From: Phytophthora quininea
Taxonomy: Eukaryota; Oomycota; Peronosporomycetes; Peronosporales; Peronosporaceae
DNA length: 28,369 nucleotides
Assembly: GCA_011947345.1 (NCBI GenBank)
Contig: JAAVTG010000662.1
Coordinates: forward strand, 1-28,369
Direction of reading: 5' to 3'
This document shows, one piece after another, positions 1 to 9,761 of the stretch. Position 1 is the first letter of the stretch; each line of letters opens with the position of its first letter. A program made the translations under genes and the position numbers. A model generated the notes under the pieces. It was not told the DNA's origin and ran no database searches. It was given only the letters and a program-made list of their open reading frames with translations.

Positions 1-630
1 GAGGAGGCAAAACGAATCCCAATTCAGCCCGCTCAATCCGTATGTATGCTATATACTTTTCGCGCGGATTGCAGCTAAAGCGTATTCCCCAATTTTCTAG
101 CTGGAGTTGAGCAGTATTGAGACGCAGTTGATGAAATTTCTCGTACTCACAGTTGCAACTTTTGCCGGTGTCAATGCTGCGTCGATCGACCATGACAAGG
201 TGGAGCCGTTCGCACAACCCACGGACTCCGAGAAAGCCGCCGTCAAATTCAAACCTTCGCTTGCAGTCGAGCGTGGGTGTCACCCGTACCCTGTTGTGAA
301 CGCTGCTGGGGACGCAAATGCTGGTTTAAAGGGAACTGGAAAACCCGATAGCGACTGCCAGGGCTCCCCATTGGGGTCTCAAGTGTACAGTCGATCCAAG
401 TGGTATGGGGACAAGTGGGCCATCATGTACGCCTGGTACTTCCCCAAGGATGTCACGCGGTGGCGCTTCCTGCTTGGCAAGACTGGCGTTCGTCACGACT
501 GGGCGAACTTGGTAGTGTGGCTGGACAACTGTTGTGGGTTTTACTGGAAGACGAATGAGTCTTGATAAGCTTGCGTTGTAGCAGGAAAAAGGAAGACTGA
601 GCTATATGAAAGTGCCCTGACGGCAAGTAG

Positions 631-655
631 GCACGAGACGCTGCAGCGTCTGTGC
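631..655. repeat. Near-perfect palindrome inside the NLP insertion
   Basis: A perfect 16-base palindrome, AGACGCTGCAGCGTCT, lies at 636-651. It is extended by GCAC (631-634) and GTGC (652-655), with one unpaired base at 635. It could form a strong hairpin or cruciform within the inserted DNA. Confidence 0.75.
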
Positions 656-661
656 GAAGGA

Positions 662-721
662 AGTGAAACCTATGAAACCTAAAACTCCTAAAGCAGTGAA
701 ACCTATATGAAACCTAAAACT
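662..721. repeat. Two-copy imperfect direct repeat
   Basis: Two tandem copies, 662-686 and 695-721, start AGTGAAACCTAT and end TGAAACCTAAAACT. The second copy has two extra bases (AT). Each copy itself repeats the core GAAACCTA twice. The repeat lies within the inserted DNA of the NLP pseudogene. Confidence 0.75.
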
Positions 722-1129
722 GCTGGAGTTGGGAGTTGTTGCCTTTGAGGGATGATATCCATCACAACAACCCTGCCATTGAATCGCCCATGGTGCTAGG
801 AACCTCCGCGTCGACGTACGGTACTTCGTACGTGGTAAGCAAGCCGCCTAAACGATCCGACATTATCAACAGCACCACGCCGAAGACGAGATACGACGAG
901 GACGGCCGCGAGGGCTATCACACTATTTTCCAATACCACGTGGAAGGCGAGTATCAGGACCTTATAGTGGGAACAGTTGACGGATGAGGCTCGCGCAGCT
1001 TTGGAGAACACAGCCTTTGGTGACTTTGCCAACGTGCCTTACAGCGACGCCTACTTCGATAGCAACCTCAAGGACGCGTCAACATACACCGTCTACAGCG
1101 GCACTGAGACGTATTCGATTTGGGAATAG

Positions 1130-1951
1130 GAAACAGTGATCGATCCCAAGCAAAGGAAAATGAAAGCTCCTCAACTTTTAAATGAACACACGAATCCAAC
1201 CACTCTGCTCTCGATCTCCAAATGCACATTCACCCAGCAACATCTTTGTCGATGCAGCACGCAATTGCTCGAACGGCTCGAACCTGCGATGTCAGAGCCC
1301 CGCGATCGATCGCCATCTCGTGGATAGGCGTAGTTCTTCAAGAGCACCTTTTCCCATAACGGTTATGGGCACAAATATACTGGAGATTGGTGCAAACAAG
1401 TGAGATAAATTGTCTCGCAGTGTTGACTTCCTTCTTCGTTGGTAGGCGCATTGGCGTTGGCGGGGTCAAACCTGCACTGCTGGCACGCACCAAGTCCGTG
1501 AAGGCTCTTTTGTGGAGACATAGTACTTGTCGGAACAATCCCAGTCGTACGTCTGCGCCGTTTTCGCTTCACTCTGGCGTTGTGACAGCAAGCGATCTGT
1601 TTTCGCTTCATCATCGATGGGTTTCGCACAGCTGCAACTCCGATCGTAGCAAGTAGCAACAATGATGCGAGTTTGGATATCCACAATCTTGCTAGGGATA
1701 TAATCACACCCACGCTATTGATGATGCGGGAAGCGCTCACTGAGAGCTTTCACACGGCAGACGAGTGGCTGGTTTTGGTGGATTTCGGTAGTGTGGCGTT
1801 TGCTTGAAGACAACGCCACATCCAGCTGGTGTGCGATGCCCAAGAGCACGAAATGTATCCTAAATACTGCCCGCGATGTAGTGCAAGCCTTGGAACGGAG
1901 GGACCCCAACGCTGTGGTCCCATTCTGCAATTTGCTTTCTTCTCCACAAGC
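1130..1951. other. Intergenic region between NLP pseudogene and esterase
   Basis: I find no convincing coding sequence here. Short open frames occur on both strands but show no recognisable motif. A 9-base perfect stem (1792-1800 with 1812-1820, 11-base loop) lies 130-160 bases upstream of the esterase start. The region should contain the esterase promoter, but no clear initiator box was seen. Confidence 0.5.
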
Positions 1952-3581
1952 ATGCGCAGTGCAGCCTTGCTCACGTCGCTGGGGCTGTGCCTCGTTCATC
2001 AAGCTTTCGCCGACTTTGGCAATGCAACCATCGTCAACACCACGTATGGCCAGCTCCAGGGTGTCCAAGACTCGAATGTCGACGGTGTCACCGTGTTCAA
2101 GGGCATCCCCTTTGCTGCTTCCACCGCCGGCGAGGCTCGCTGGACCGCCCCACAGCCGCCTACGTCTTGGGATGGGGTCAAAGTGGTCGACACATTCGGT
2201 ATGGCGTGCCCCAGTCGGGCACGAGCAGCGACCTCATTAGCGAGGACTGCCTCAACCTGAACGTGTGGACGCCTGCGGACACGGCGACCGATGCTCTCCC
2301 AGTGTACGTGTGGATTTATGGCGGTCGCTTCGTCAGCGGTGCTGGATCTCTTCCACTGTACGACGGCGCAGGTCTGGCGGCGAAGGGAGTCGTTGTTGTC
2401 ACGCTCAATTACCGGATGGGCGCGCTGGGCTTCCTGGCGACTGCCGAGCTTCAGAGCGAGTCCCCGAACAACTCCACCGGCAACTACGGACTGCTAGACC
2501 AACTTGAAGCGCTAAAGTGGGTCCAACAAAACATCGCTGCGTTCGGAGGGGATCCAGCCAAGGTGACGATCGGCGGGCAATCCGCTGGTGCGTCCTCGGT
2601 CTACCACCTCGTTGATTCCCCCTGGCAGTTGGGCTTTTCCGCGCCGCGATTGCCGAAAGCGGCATCCGGTACCCTCATGACCCGTTGATCTGGGCCCTCG
2701 CAACTTCTTACCGCACGCTTCAGCACGCTCTTGACGGCGGCGTCACGTACATGGAGAACCACAACGTTTCAACCGCGGCTGAACTCCGAAACCTGAGCAT
2801 CGACTCTATCCTCGACGGCAACGATGACAACGACTATTATGGCACCACCACTGACGCCGATGTCGGTAGCGTTCCACCGCTCTTCCGTCCCGCACTCGAT
2901 GGTTATGTGATGACCCAGACGTACATGGACGCCTTGCTGACCGGGCCTGCCAACGATGTGTCTCTGCTCACCGGCAACAATAAGGATGAAAGTGGCGCGG
3001 CAACCACAACGAATGTGACTGTCGCCGAATACGTTGCAGCCGCCACCGAGAAGTACGGGGATCTTGTCGAGGAATATTTGGCGTTGTACCCGGCGAGCAC
3101 GGACGACGAGGCTAACAACATGACCAACAATGCTGCCCGGGATATCTCGCGTGTCGGGAGCTGGTTGTTCGGGAACTACTGGGCCAAGACAGCGTCGAGT
3201 CCGTTCTACACGTACTACTGGAGCCACGCCCCGCCTGGACAAACTGCGGGCGCCTACCACATGTCGGAGATCAACTACTGCTTTGACAACCTGTACGACA
3301 CGGACTCTCCGTGGGAGGCAGATGACTACGTGCTTGCCGAGGTCATGTCGTCGTACTGGGCCAACTTCATCAAGTACAGCAACCCGAACGGTGGCAATTT
3401 AACGTACTGGCCCGTGTCGGTGGCTAGCAGTAACACCACCATGCACTTGGATGTGTCGCAGGAGGTGATGAAGATCGCCGATGTGGACAAGATTGAGTTC
3501 ATCAAAAGTATTTTGCTGCGCAGACGCCGTACTAGCCGAGCCACATTTGTTGGTGTCTCGGGTCGCACTAATGGACTGTAA
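1952..3581 (+). CDS. Secreted type B carboxylesterase (two frameshifts as given)
   Basis: This encodes an alpha/beta-hydrolase of the type B carboxylesterase/lipase family, which hydrolyses ester bonds. The start at 1952 gives a 20-residue signal peptide ([20 protein letters not shown]), so the product is probably secreted. Family features seen in order are VFKGIPFA near residue 50, [11 protein letters not shown] near 100, the nucleophile elbow GGQSAGAS (Ser about 211), NKDESG, and the histidine segment HMSEINYCF. The frame breaks twice, each by one missing base: in the C run at 2209-2212 and near 2628-2634. With both allowed for, the product would be about 543 residues, normal for the family. 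The oxyanion-hole segment reads IYGGRF, with Arg where Gly is usual, which may impair activity. Either the assembly has errors here, or this is a young pseudogene. Many potential N-glycosylation sites fit secretion. Confidence 0.8.
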
Positions 3582-3699
3582 GTCATCGCACGGTGATATT
3601 TTCAATCGATTCCACACCGCAAAATTCATGTTGTTTTCCTTGCTGGCCCTCTTTGCTCGCTCCACACATCATCAATACTGGCCACACTTGGCGATAAAA

Positions 3700-4570
3700 T
3701 CAAGCCGACTTTGCCTTGCGCTTCGGCAAAAGCACGAGCAAGCTCGTCCGAGCCTTGTACTCTTGGTAGGCCTTAGAGTCGCCCCAGCGCTCGTCTCCCT
3801 GCTTCTCCAGTAGCGGGATGCCCGACACACGTAGCAATAGTAGCGCCACAAAGGCCGGACTTACTGCGGCCCAGCACTTGAGCGCCAGACCGGGCATCGT
3901 GTGCGTCACGGCCAGGAAGACACCGACCCATATCATGATCTCGCCGAAGTAGTTTGGGTGGCGGCTGTAGTACCAGAGTCCGCTCTGGATGAACTGGCCC
4001 TGCTTGCTCTTGTCGCGACGGAACTGCGTCTTCTGGTAGTCGGCAGTGACCTCCAACGCGAAGCCAGCGACCCAGAGGAGACGCCCACAACGTCCAGCGG
4101 GTGCAGCTGGGGGTCGTGCGCCGCGTGAGTGAGTGCAAGCAGCACGGGCAGCACAGTCAGCAGCACCCAGAGCCCTGGATACTCCAGACGGACAGGAACC
4201 GCAGCGGGTTCACGCGGATGTCGGCGAAGCGCTTGTCCTCGCCGCACTCTCGAATGCGGCAGTAGAGGAAGGAACCGAGGCGGCCGCACCAGAGCCACAC
4301 GAGGGCGACGAGCAGCGACTCTCTCCAGCAGAGGGCGCTGAAGTGGAGGCTGTAGCCCAGCAGCGACACCAGCGCGTAGGTGACGGAGCCCGTGAGGTCG
4401 AAGAAGCGCTCGTCCTGGTTGGGGACGGCGTAGAGCGCCGAAAGCCACTGCACACCCACGCACACCGCCGCGTAGAGTTGCAGCTGGGTGCAGTAGGCCA
4501 CCAGCGCGGCCAGCGAGACGCTCAGCAGCAGGCCGGCGACGTTGCGAAGGAAGCCCATCAGCGATAGCAC
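3700..4570 (-). CDS. DUF1295 / steroid-reductase-like membrane protein (two frameshifts as given)
   Basis: This is a multi-pass membrane protein of the DUF1295 family, related to 3-oxo-5-alpha-steroid 4-dehydrogenases and isoprenylcysteine methyltransferases. The substrate is unknown. The C-terminal part has the signature run: DYQKTQF, then GLWYYSRHPNYFGE, then a hydrophobic helix. The N-terminal half (start at 4570) is a string of hydrophobic segments, followed by NPLRFLSVW. Two single missing bases break the frame, near 4171-4173 between FLSVWSIQG and LWVLLTVLPV, and near 4074-4081 before WVAGFALEV. With both allowed for, the length is 290 residues, as expected for the family. It ends in a lysine-rich tail, LPKRKAKSA. 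The gene is head to head with COG7, with 82 bases between the starts. Assembly error is more likely than decay. Confidence 0.82.
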
Positions 4571-4652
4571 TAGGGGAGCGAGGTAGTTTTGACAACGCTT
4601 TCATCATCGTCGCCTCCCATACAAATCCAAGTCACTTGGGGTATCTATCTTG

Positions 4653-7603
4653 ATGGACGACGCCACGCTGCTCGAGTCGGCGGCCTCGTCGTCCGCGGCG
4701 TTCGACGCCTCTGCGTGGGTGGAGGAGGCGCTTGCTTGCCGCGCGGGGACGCGGCGGCGCTGGTCCCGCTGGTGCCGCAGCTGGCGCTTCGCTCGCAGTC
4801 GTTGGCGCAGACTCTACATTCCTCCTTGCAGCACGTGTCGCTGGCGGCTCCCGCGCTGCAGTCGCGACTCTCGACGCTACAGGAGAGCGCCGCACCGCTG
4901 GCCAGACGTCTGGACGCTGTGCACGAGGTCTGCGCCTCTGGGTCCGTGGCCCAAGCAGCCCCGGGCAAGATCTGCGCTACTTGGTGACGCTGCACGAGGC
5001 CAAGCGACGACTACAGAGCTGCTCGCAGGCACTCGTGGAGGCTGCCAGATGGGGACGCAACGTGCGCGCCTGCTTCGCCATCGTGGAGGACCCAGCACTG
5101 CTCTCGCAGGTGCTCCGGAGCGACGGGAAGCTCAAGAACAAGGCCGAGAACGAGGCCGAGACGCTGCCCGAGCGCGTGCGGGAGATGTTGACCAGCCTGG
5201 AGGTACTCAAGGACCTCCCTGGCGCCTGGGACAGGAAGCAGACCATGGAGAGGCTCTGCGCGCAGGTCGAAGCAGCCGTGCAGCCTAGACTCGCCACTAG
5301 CATGCAGCAGGAGGACCTCGGAGACGTGACGCCATTGCGGTGGTGTCTGGATGTGCTGGCCAGTGTGGACAGAGCAGAGCTTGTGAGGGAGGAGTTTTGC
5401 CGGTCTCGACCTGCACATGTGCACAGAGTCTGGTACGCATACAACGATGAAGCGGAGGGGGAGAAACAGAGCAACAGAGGAGAAGCTGTGGCGTCGTGGC
5501 TGGATAATTTCTACAGCGACGTTTTACGGATGCTTCAACGAGAGACCCGCAACGCCAAGGAACTCTTTGGGACTGAAATGGTCGTGGGAGTGCTGCTAGC
5601 GCTGCTGCACAACACGTTGGAGCCACTGACAAAGTCCTTCAGAGACCGGCTCGTTCCCTCAGGCTCGGATTTCAAACTAAATCGGCTATTGAGCTGCTTC
5701 CAGGCCACAAGAGGTTTTACGGGACAGTTGGTACAGTTATTCCGGTCATTGGAGAGCGATCTTGGTGTAAGTCTGGCGGCAACCAGCGACGACACAGCTG
5801 CGAACGCAGATAATATCCTGTGGGTTGTGTTCGAGCCGTATCGATTATATTTTACGGAGTATGCTCGGTTTACGAGCGAAGCGCTTACGGATTCTCTGCT
5901 GCGCCTCGTACCTACATTTAATGCCAAGCAAAGCCTGGAGCAAGCAACCGACGAGATCGATGACGAATTTAATGGTCAAACCAACGGCGATGCTGCTCCA
6001 CTCGACGAGTTTTCGCAACATCTGGAAGAAGCATCTGAAGCAGCTTGGACTCTTGTTGATGAAAGTCTGCAACAGTGCTATGAATTTACGGGAGGAGCTG
6101 CATTCCCAGAGGCAGTGGAAGCCATCGGAACGGCAGTGCAGCAGTTCACTCTCGCTTTGAGCGCTACGATGCCAACAATTCGCGAGTACTACAAAGCAGA
6201 GCCCGCTTCGAGGGTCGGAAATGCTACTGGTGGCGTGTTGGTCGCATCTCCTGACTGGAGCCAGTTCCATGCTTCTCTAACACTTCTTAAATCCTGCGGC
6301 ACTTTAGAGAGCGAACTCTGCTCTCTCGACAGTCGAGTGCGTGTGCGGATTCGTGAACAGCTCCGCCAATTCTTTGGCGATGCATCAGGTTCGTCGTCAC
6401 CGCGCAATCGCCGCAAGAAGAGTCATGATAGCGAAGGAATCAATTGGGCAGACCTCGTGGACCCAACAAAGCTCGTAACAACCTTGGCCAAGGTTTGGCT
6501 TCATGATGAGGACACTACTCGACAGGCACAGTTCCACCAATTTGAGATGGGATTATTAGATCATTCCTCGGGCTCGGCGGGACACGATGCCACTAGATCG
6601 CGCTACCCTACTGCATCGGTACGTCTTGTTGTAAAGATTTGTGATGGTAATGCTTCAAGCCACTTATCATTTACTTAATGTGATTTTTAGCTGCTGGATG
6701 AGGCGCAGCGTGCCGTGCGGAATTGGACAAAGGAAGCTCAACATCTTACATACGACGCCGTTTTCCTACCGATTGCCCGTGTTTTGGAAACACTTCCTGC
6801 GAACGAGGTACGCCAAAAAGCTCGGCGCCGAAAAGTCGACCATGAACACTGAGGTTTCTTACTTGCTACTTTCTATCACGTAGAGTTGGCGCAAGATGCC
6901 AGACACCGCGCTAGGAGACCTGCCTACATTCAGCATGCTGCCACAAGACTACATTACAATGGTGGCAGACCTCCTGTTGTCGCTGCTGCCGCAGTTGGAG
7001 CCCTTTGCAGAAAGCAACAGTCTTGAAAATGCCTTCGTGGCCTCTCGTGGGGCACAGGAAGTCTGTGTGCAAGCTGAGTGGACTCGGCTAGGTCAAATCC
7101 TCCAGCTAGCGCCCCCAGAGCTAGCAGCTTGCCAACGGATTTTCGGTTTAGAAACCAAGACAGCTGAATCCGAGTCGGTCCCTACAGCAACTGTGTTCGT
7201 CGACTTGTGGACTGCTGCAGTTGCCAGCGGCACACTTGCAGCACTCTTGCGGACGGTGTGCTCCATATCGATGCTGACTGAAATGGGAGCGCAGCAGTTG
7301 GCCGCTGACTTGGGATACTTTTTCAATGTGTTGAGTGCTGTGGGTGGCGAAGGCAATTTCATCGTGGATGATCTGCGGCATGCGCTTGAGATGGACCTAT
7401 CGACCCATTTGCTGCATGTGGAAGAGCTACAGGCAGAGAGTGATACCCCAGAGAAGCAGGCACTTGCGAAGATTAATGGCCGCCTAGTCTCCATGCGCCA
7501 GCGTGCGTTGGAGCCCCGCGTCGGCTCTCTGCTGCTAGTGGAAGCTCGTCCACAACGCCATCGCAGTTCCATTAGATGTGCGAGGCTAAAACGAGTCAAG
7601 TAG
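4653..7603 (+). CDS. COG7: Conserved oligomeric Golgi complex subunit 7
   Basis: COG7 is a lobe B subunit of the COG tethering complex, which acts in retrograde traffic within the Golgi. The N-terminus has the family opening FDASAWVEEAL, then heptad-like helices (LRSQSLAQTLHSSLQ). Further on are SCSQALVEAARWGR, the segment ELVREEFCRSRPAHVHRVW, and WLDNFYSDVLRML. I infer two introns, 6619-6690 (GTACGT..TTTTAG) and 6808-6883 (GTACGC..ACGTAG), both phase 0. Two single missing bases break exon 1, in the G run at 4745-4748 and the C run at 4959-4962. Reversing them makes exon 1 exactly 656 codons. The whole protein would be about 934 residues. The last residues are lysine/arginine-rich (RCARLKRVK). 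The gene is conserved and presumably functional, so I read the frameshifts as sequence errors. Confidence 0.85.
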
Positions 7604-7689
7604 AAAAATAGGCCGCACTTCGTCATTGCCTACGCTTTTCTCGATCGGAACTTTCCTGTCGGTGCATTTCTCGCTGGCTGGTGGCCAGC

Positions 7690-8284
7690 ATGGCCTCCAT
7701 CTACTACTATTACAACGAGGTGCTCCGACAGAGCGCGCAGAACGCAGCTGTGTGGCACGCAAATTGTGGCGGAGATGGAGTGGAAGACCTTCAGCAGCAA
7801 GAGGCAGCAGCAGAAAGACCGACAGGGCAAAAGCGCAGCGAGAAACCTGTAGTTGCGACCACGCCGGCGGACGCCCAAGCGAAAGAGAACCAGGATGAAG
7901 CTGGAGAGATAACACCTCCGTCGAAGACGCACGTGCACAGTGAGGCCTCGCTGGCAACGCTCCAACCTCGCATGAATCGACTCGCCTACTTGTCCTCAGC
8001 TGCACTGACCAATCTAGACGCACTGGCGCGATCGCTCGGACCGAAGGAATAGATGATTGACAACGGTAAGTAGAAGAATCGCTACCACAAACAGATTTGT
8101 TCAATATCAACAACTTCTAGCAGAAATCTCGTCGCCTCAGGACCTGTCGGTGCTGGAACCACTGCTTAACGACTTGGACGAGAAAAACGACGCTGTCGTA
8201 GCAAAACTTGCCACATTTTGTCCAGCGATGTTTGCCGCAGCATTGGATTTTTACCGACACCATCAACAGCGTTGGCACCAGTAG
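7690..8284 (+). CDS. Unrecognised protein, two exons, in-frame TAG
   Basis: I do not recognise this protein. The ATG at 7690 opens MASIYYYYNEVLRQSAQNAA and runs 120 codons to a TAG at 8050-8052, ending in LARSLGPKE. The next codon is an ATG in the same frame, followed by three codons and a good donor (GTAAGT, 8066). The acceptor TTCTAG ends at 8120, a 55-base intron. The second exon then continues in the same frame as a helical stretch beginning EISSPQDLSVLEPLLNDLDE, to the stop at 8282-8284. So one TAG is the only barrier to a protein of about 179 codons. Alternatives are two separate small genes (120 and 58 residues), a recent nonsense mutation, stop readthrough, or a base error. The middle is low-complexity (Gln, Ala, Glu, Pro); the ends look structured. 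Confidence 0.55.
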
Positions 8285-8353
8285 CAGGTACACCATTTTG
8301 AGCACTATTCGTCCCAGGGTCTTCGACGACATCGTCGTCGTCGCTGTTTGTGT

Positions 8354-9682
8354 TCATGTTGTTGCCCCCATTTCCAAGCTGGCGAGCCGCATGAAGCAGT
8401 CTGCGCTGAGGCGTTCCTGTTGTCCTTCCTCGTCCAAAAGCAATGGAGTGCCATGGGTCGACATGAACGACGGACGAGCTTCTTCTTCCTCTGCTTCTAG
8501 CTCCAAGGTATCTCGCTTAAGCACTGCTGGTCCAACCTGACTCACTGTTGTGCCTGCTGCAGTTTCAAGGCCAACGTATGCTGCAGCTTGTCTATCCCCA
8601 CCCAGTGTGCTGCAAAACGAGCTGGCTGACATGGGTCGTCGGTGTGACGCCGCAGCCACTTCTTCGGCGTACTTGGCAGCAAACGCTTGGTGTTGTGCTT
8701 GCATGTCCGCATTCCAGCTGACTGGGGGCGCTACAGCGCCATTGAGCCATGGATGCGCCACGATCTCCTCGATTCTCATCGCGGCGTCTGCATTTTTCTC
8801 CAGCATCCTCCGTAGTAGGTCCCTCGCCGCTCGAGTCAGTAGTGTACCATTGTGCGGGAATGTCAATCTGTCTTTAAGCACGCGCTTCTCGATATCCACC
8901 ACATTGTCCGGTTTCCCTGGCTCTACTCCATCGCTGAAAGGGAAACACCCGCATAGCATCACGTAGAGTGTGACTCCAAGTGCCCAGACGTCAATCTGCT
9001 GCGCTTCTCTCCAGTTGGTCACCACTCCGCCATCTCCATATTTCCACTTTGGGTCTCGTCTCTTCTTGAGCACAAAGGGCGGCAAGAAATGAATGTGGTG
9101 GACGTTGTCCCACAGGAACCCGTTGGCTCTGGGTCTGCACCGCAGCGACAGATTCTTCCAGGGCGCTGCTCGCCCGAAGGCCGCCAGCAGCACTCTGGCG
9201 TCCGTATCGTCCTCACTGAACAGCACGTGCTCTGGCCGCACCTCTCCATGGACGACGTCCCTCTCGTGAAGGAACTGCAGCCCGCTGGCCACCTGCGCGA
9301 TGACTCTGCTCACGTCCCTCTCGGACCGCAGCTTTGGTAGCACCTCCCCGCCGGTGGCCAGCTCGAATGCCAGCTCCACACGCGTGCCGGAGGTCGAGAC
9401 GTCGTGCAGCTGTAGCAGATGCGAGTGGCCGTGTGCCAACTGCAGGACGCGGACTTCTTGGCGTAGTCTGCGTCTCGTGGGGCGCTGCCGCAGCAGTCGC
9501 TTGTCCAGCACCTTGAGCGCCACCAGGTCGTTCGTCACGCGGTGGCGCGCTGCGTAGAGTCCCGGAGGGGCCGGCTGCGCCACGTAAGTGTACGAAGAGA
9601 GCGAGCGCAGCTCCACGTAGTCGCTGCTGGGCGCCACGTCCGAGAGGCACGACCAGCCAGCGCACGGCCCGAACCAGAGCAT
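8354..9682 (-). CDS. Protein kinase-like protein, predicted pseudokinase
   Basis: A 442-residue, intronless protein with a kinase fold most like calcium/calmodulin-dependent kinases. The start at 9682 (MLWFGPCAGW) is chosen because the open frame upstream of it runs into the phosphatase gene on the other strand. The beta-3 lysine is present (VALKVLDK, Lys about 57), and the C-lobe is recognisable (IDVWALGVTLYVMLCGCFPF, then LLRRMLEKNADAAMRIEEIVAHPWL). The catalytic loop reads HGEVRPEH in place of the usual HRD-type sequence, so the catalytic Asp is lost. The metal-binding DFG is AFG (about 168-170). There is no glycine-rich loop before the lysine. From family knowledge, such a protein should not transfer phosphate normally, so a scaffolding or regulatory role is likely. 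The C-terminal tail is acidic. It shares a 79-base promoter with the phosphatase. Confidence 0.85.
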   Translation of the reverse strand: MLWFGPCAGWSCLSDVAPSSDYVELRSLSSYTYVAQPAPPGLYAARHRVTNDLVALKVLDKRLLRQRPTRRRLRQEVRVLQLAHGHSHLLQLHDVSTSGTRVELAFELATGGEVLPKLRSERDVSRVIAQVASGLQFLHERDVVHGEVRPEHVLFSEDDTDARVLLAAFGRAAPWKNLSLRCRPRANGFLWDNVHHIHFLPPFVLKKRRDPKWKYGDGGVVTNWREAQQIDVWALGVTLYVMLCGCFPFSDGVEPGKPDNVVDIEKRVLKDRLTFPHNGTLLTRAARDLLRRMLEKNADAAMRIEEIVAHPWLNGAVAPPVSWNADMQAQHQAFAAKYAEEVAAASHRRPMSASSFCSTLGGDRQAAAYVGLETAAGTTVSQVGPAVLKRDTLELEAEEEEARPSFMSTHGTPLLLDEEGQQERLSADCFMRLASLEMGATT

Positions 9683-9749
9683 GACACCTGGCGGGAAGAA
9701 GTGCACACTATCCCGACAAAAATTCAGTATTTTTATACTACTGTATTTT

Positions 9750-9757
9750 TTCATTTT
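9750..9757 (+). promoter_or_regulatory. Candidate oomycete initiator (Inr)
   Basis: TTCATTTT fits the oomycete initiator pattern YTCANTYY and lies 5 bases before the phosphatase ATG at 9762. If it is used, the 5' leader is about 10 bases. Confidence 0.4.
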
Positions 9758-9761
9758 CAAC

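Larger units (their letters stand above)
530..771. mobile_element. 242-base insertion in the NLP pseudogene, MITE-like
   Basis: The DNA between the codons for WLDN and PAIE of the NLP has no counterpart in the intact copy at 16649. It begins TGTTGTG at 530 and ends CACAACA at 769, giving 7-base terminal inverted repeats, with a possible 2-base AC target duplication (528-529 and 770-771). It holds a near-perfect 25-base inverted repeat at 631-655 and a two-copy direct repeat at 662-721, and it has no coding capacity. It has no GT...AG boundaries at the junctions and is longer than the local introns, so it is not an intron. A small non-autonomous DNA element is my inference. The family is unknown. 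Confidence 0.55.
131..1129 (+). pseudogene. NLP (necrosis- and ethylene-inducing-like protein) pseudogene
   Basis: This is a broken copy of the secreted NLP family, the necrosis- and ethylene-inducing-like proteins of plant-associated microbes. The start at 131 gives a 16-residue signal peptide ([16 protein letters not shown]) followed by a mature N-terminus like that of the intact copy at 16649. The family's cysteine pair and the [11 protein letters not shown] segment are present. Two lesions are visible. First, about 242 foreign bases at 530-771 interrupt the frame and bring an early stop at 563-565. Second, a 2-base deletion near 967-968, seen by comparison with the 16649 copy, shifts the frame before the C-terminus, which ends at the TAG at 1127-1129. 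Setting aside the insertion and the deletion, the ancestral length works out to about 252 residues. The heptapeptide region reads GVRHDWA, so this copy had diverged from the cytolytic consensus. I consider it non-functional. Confidence 0.9.

Noticed and set aside
530..771. The NLP insertion read as an intron
   Set aside because: No GT...AG boundaries fit the junctions, it is three times longer than local introns, and the intact NLP has no intron.
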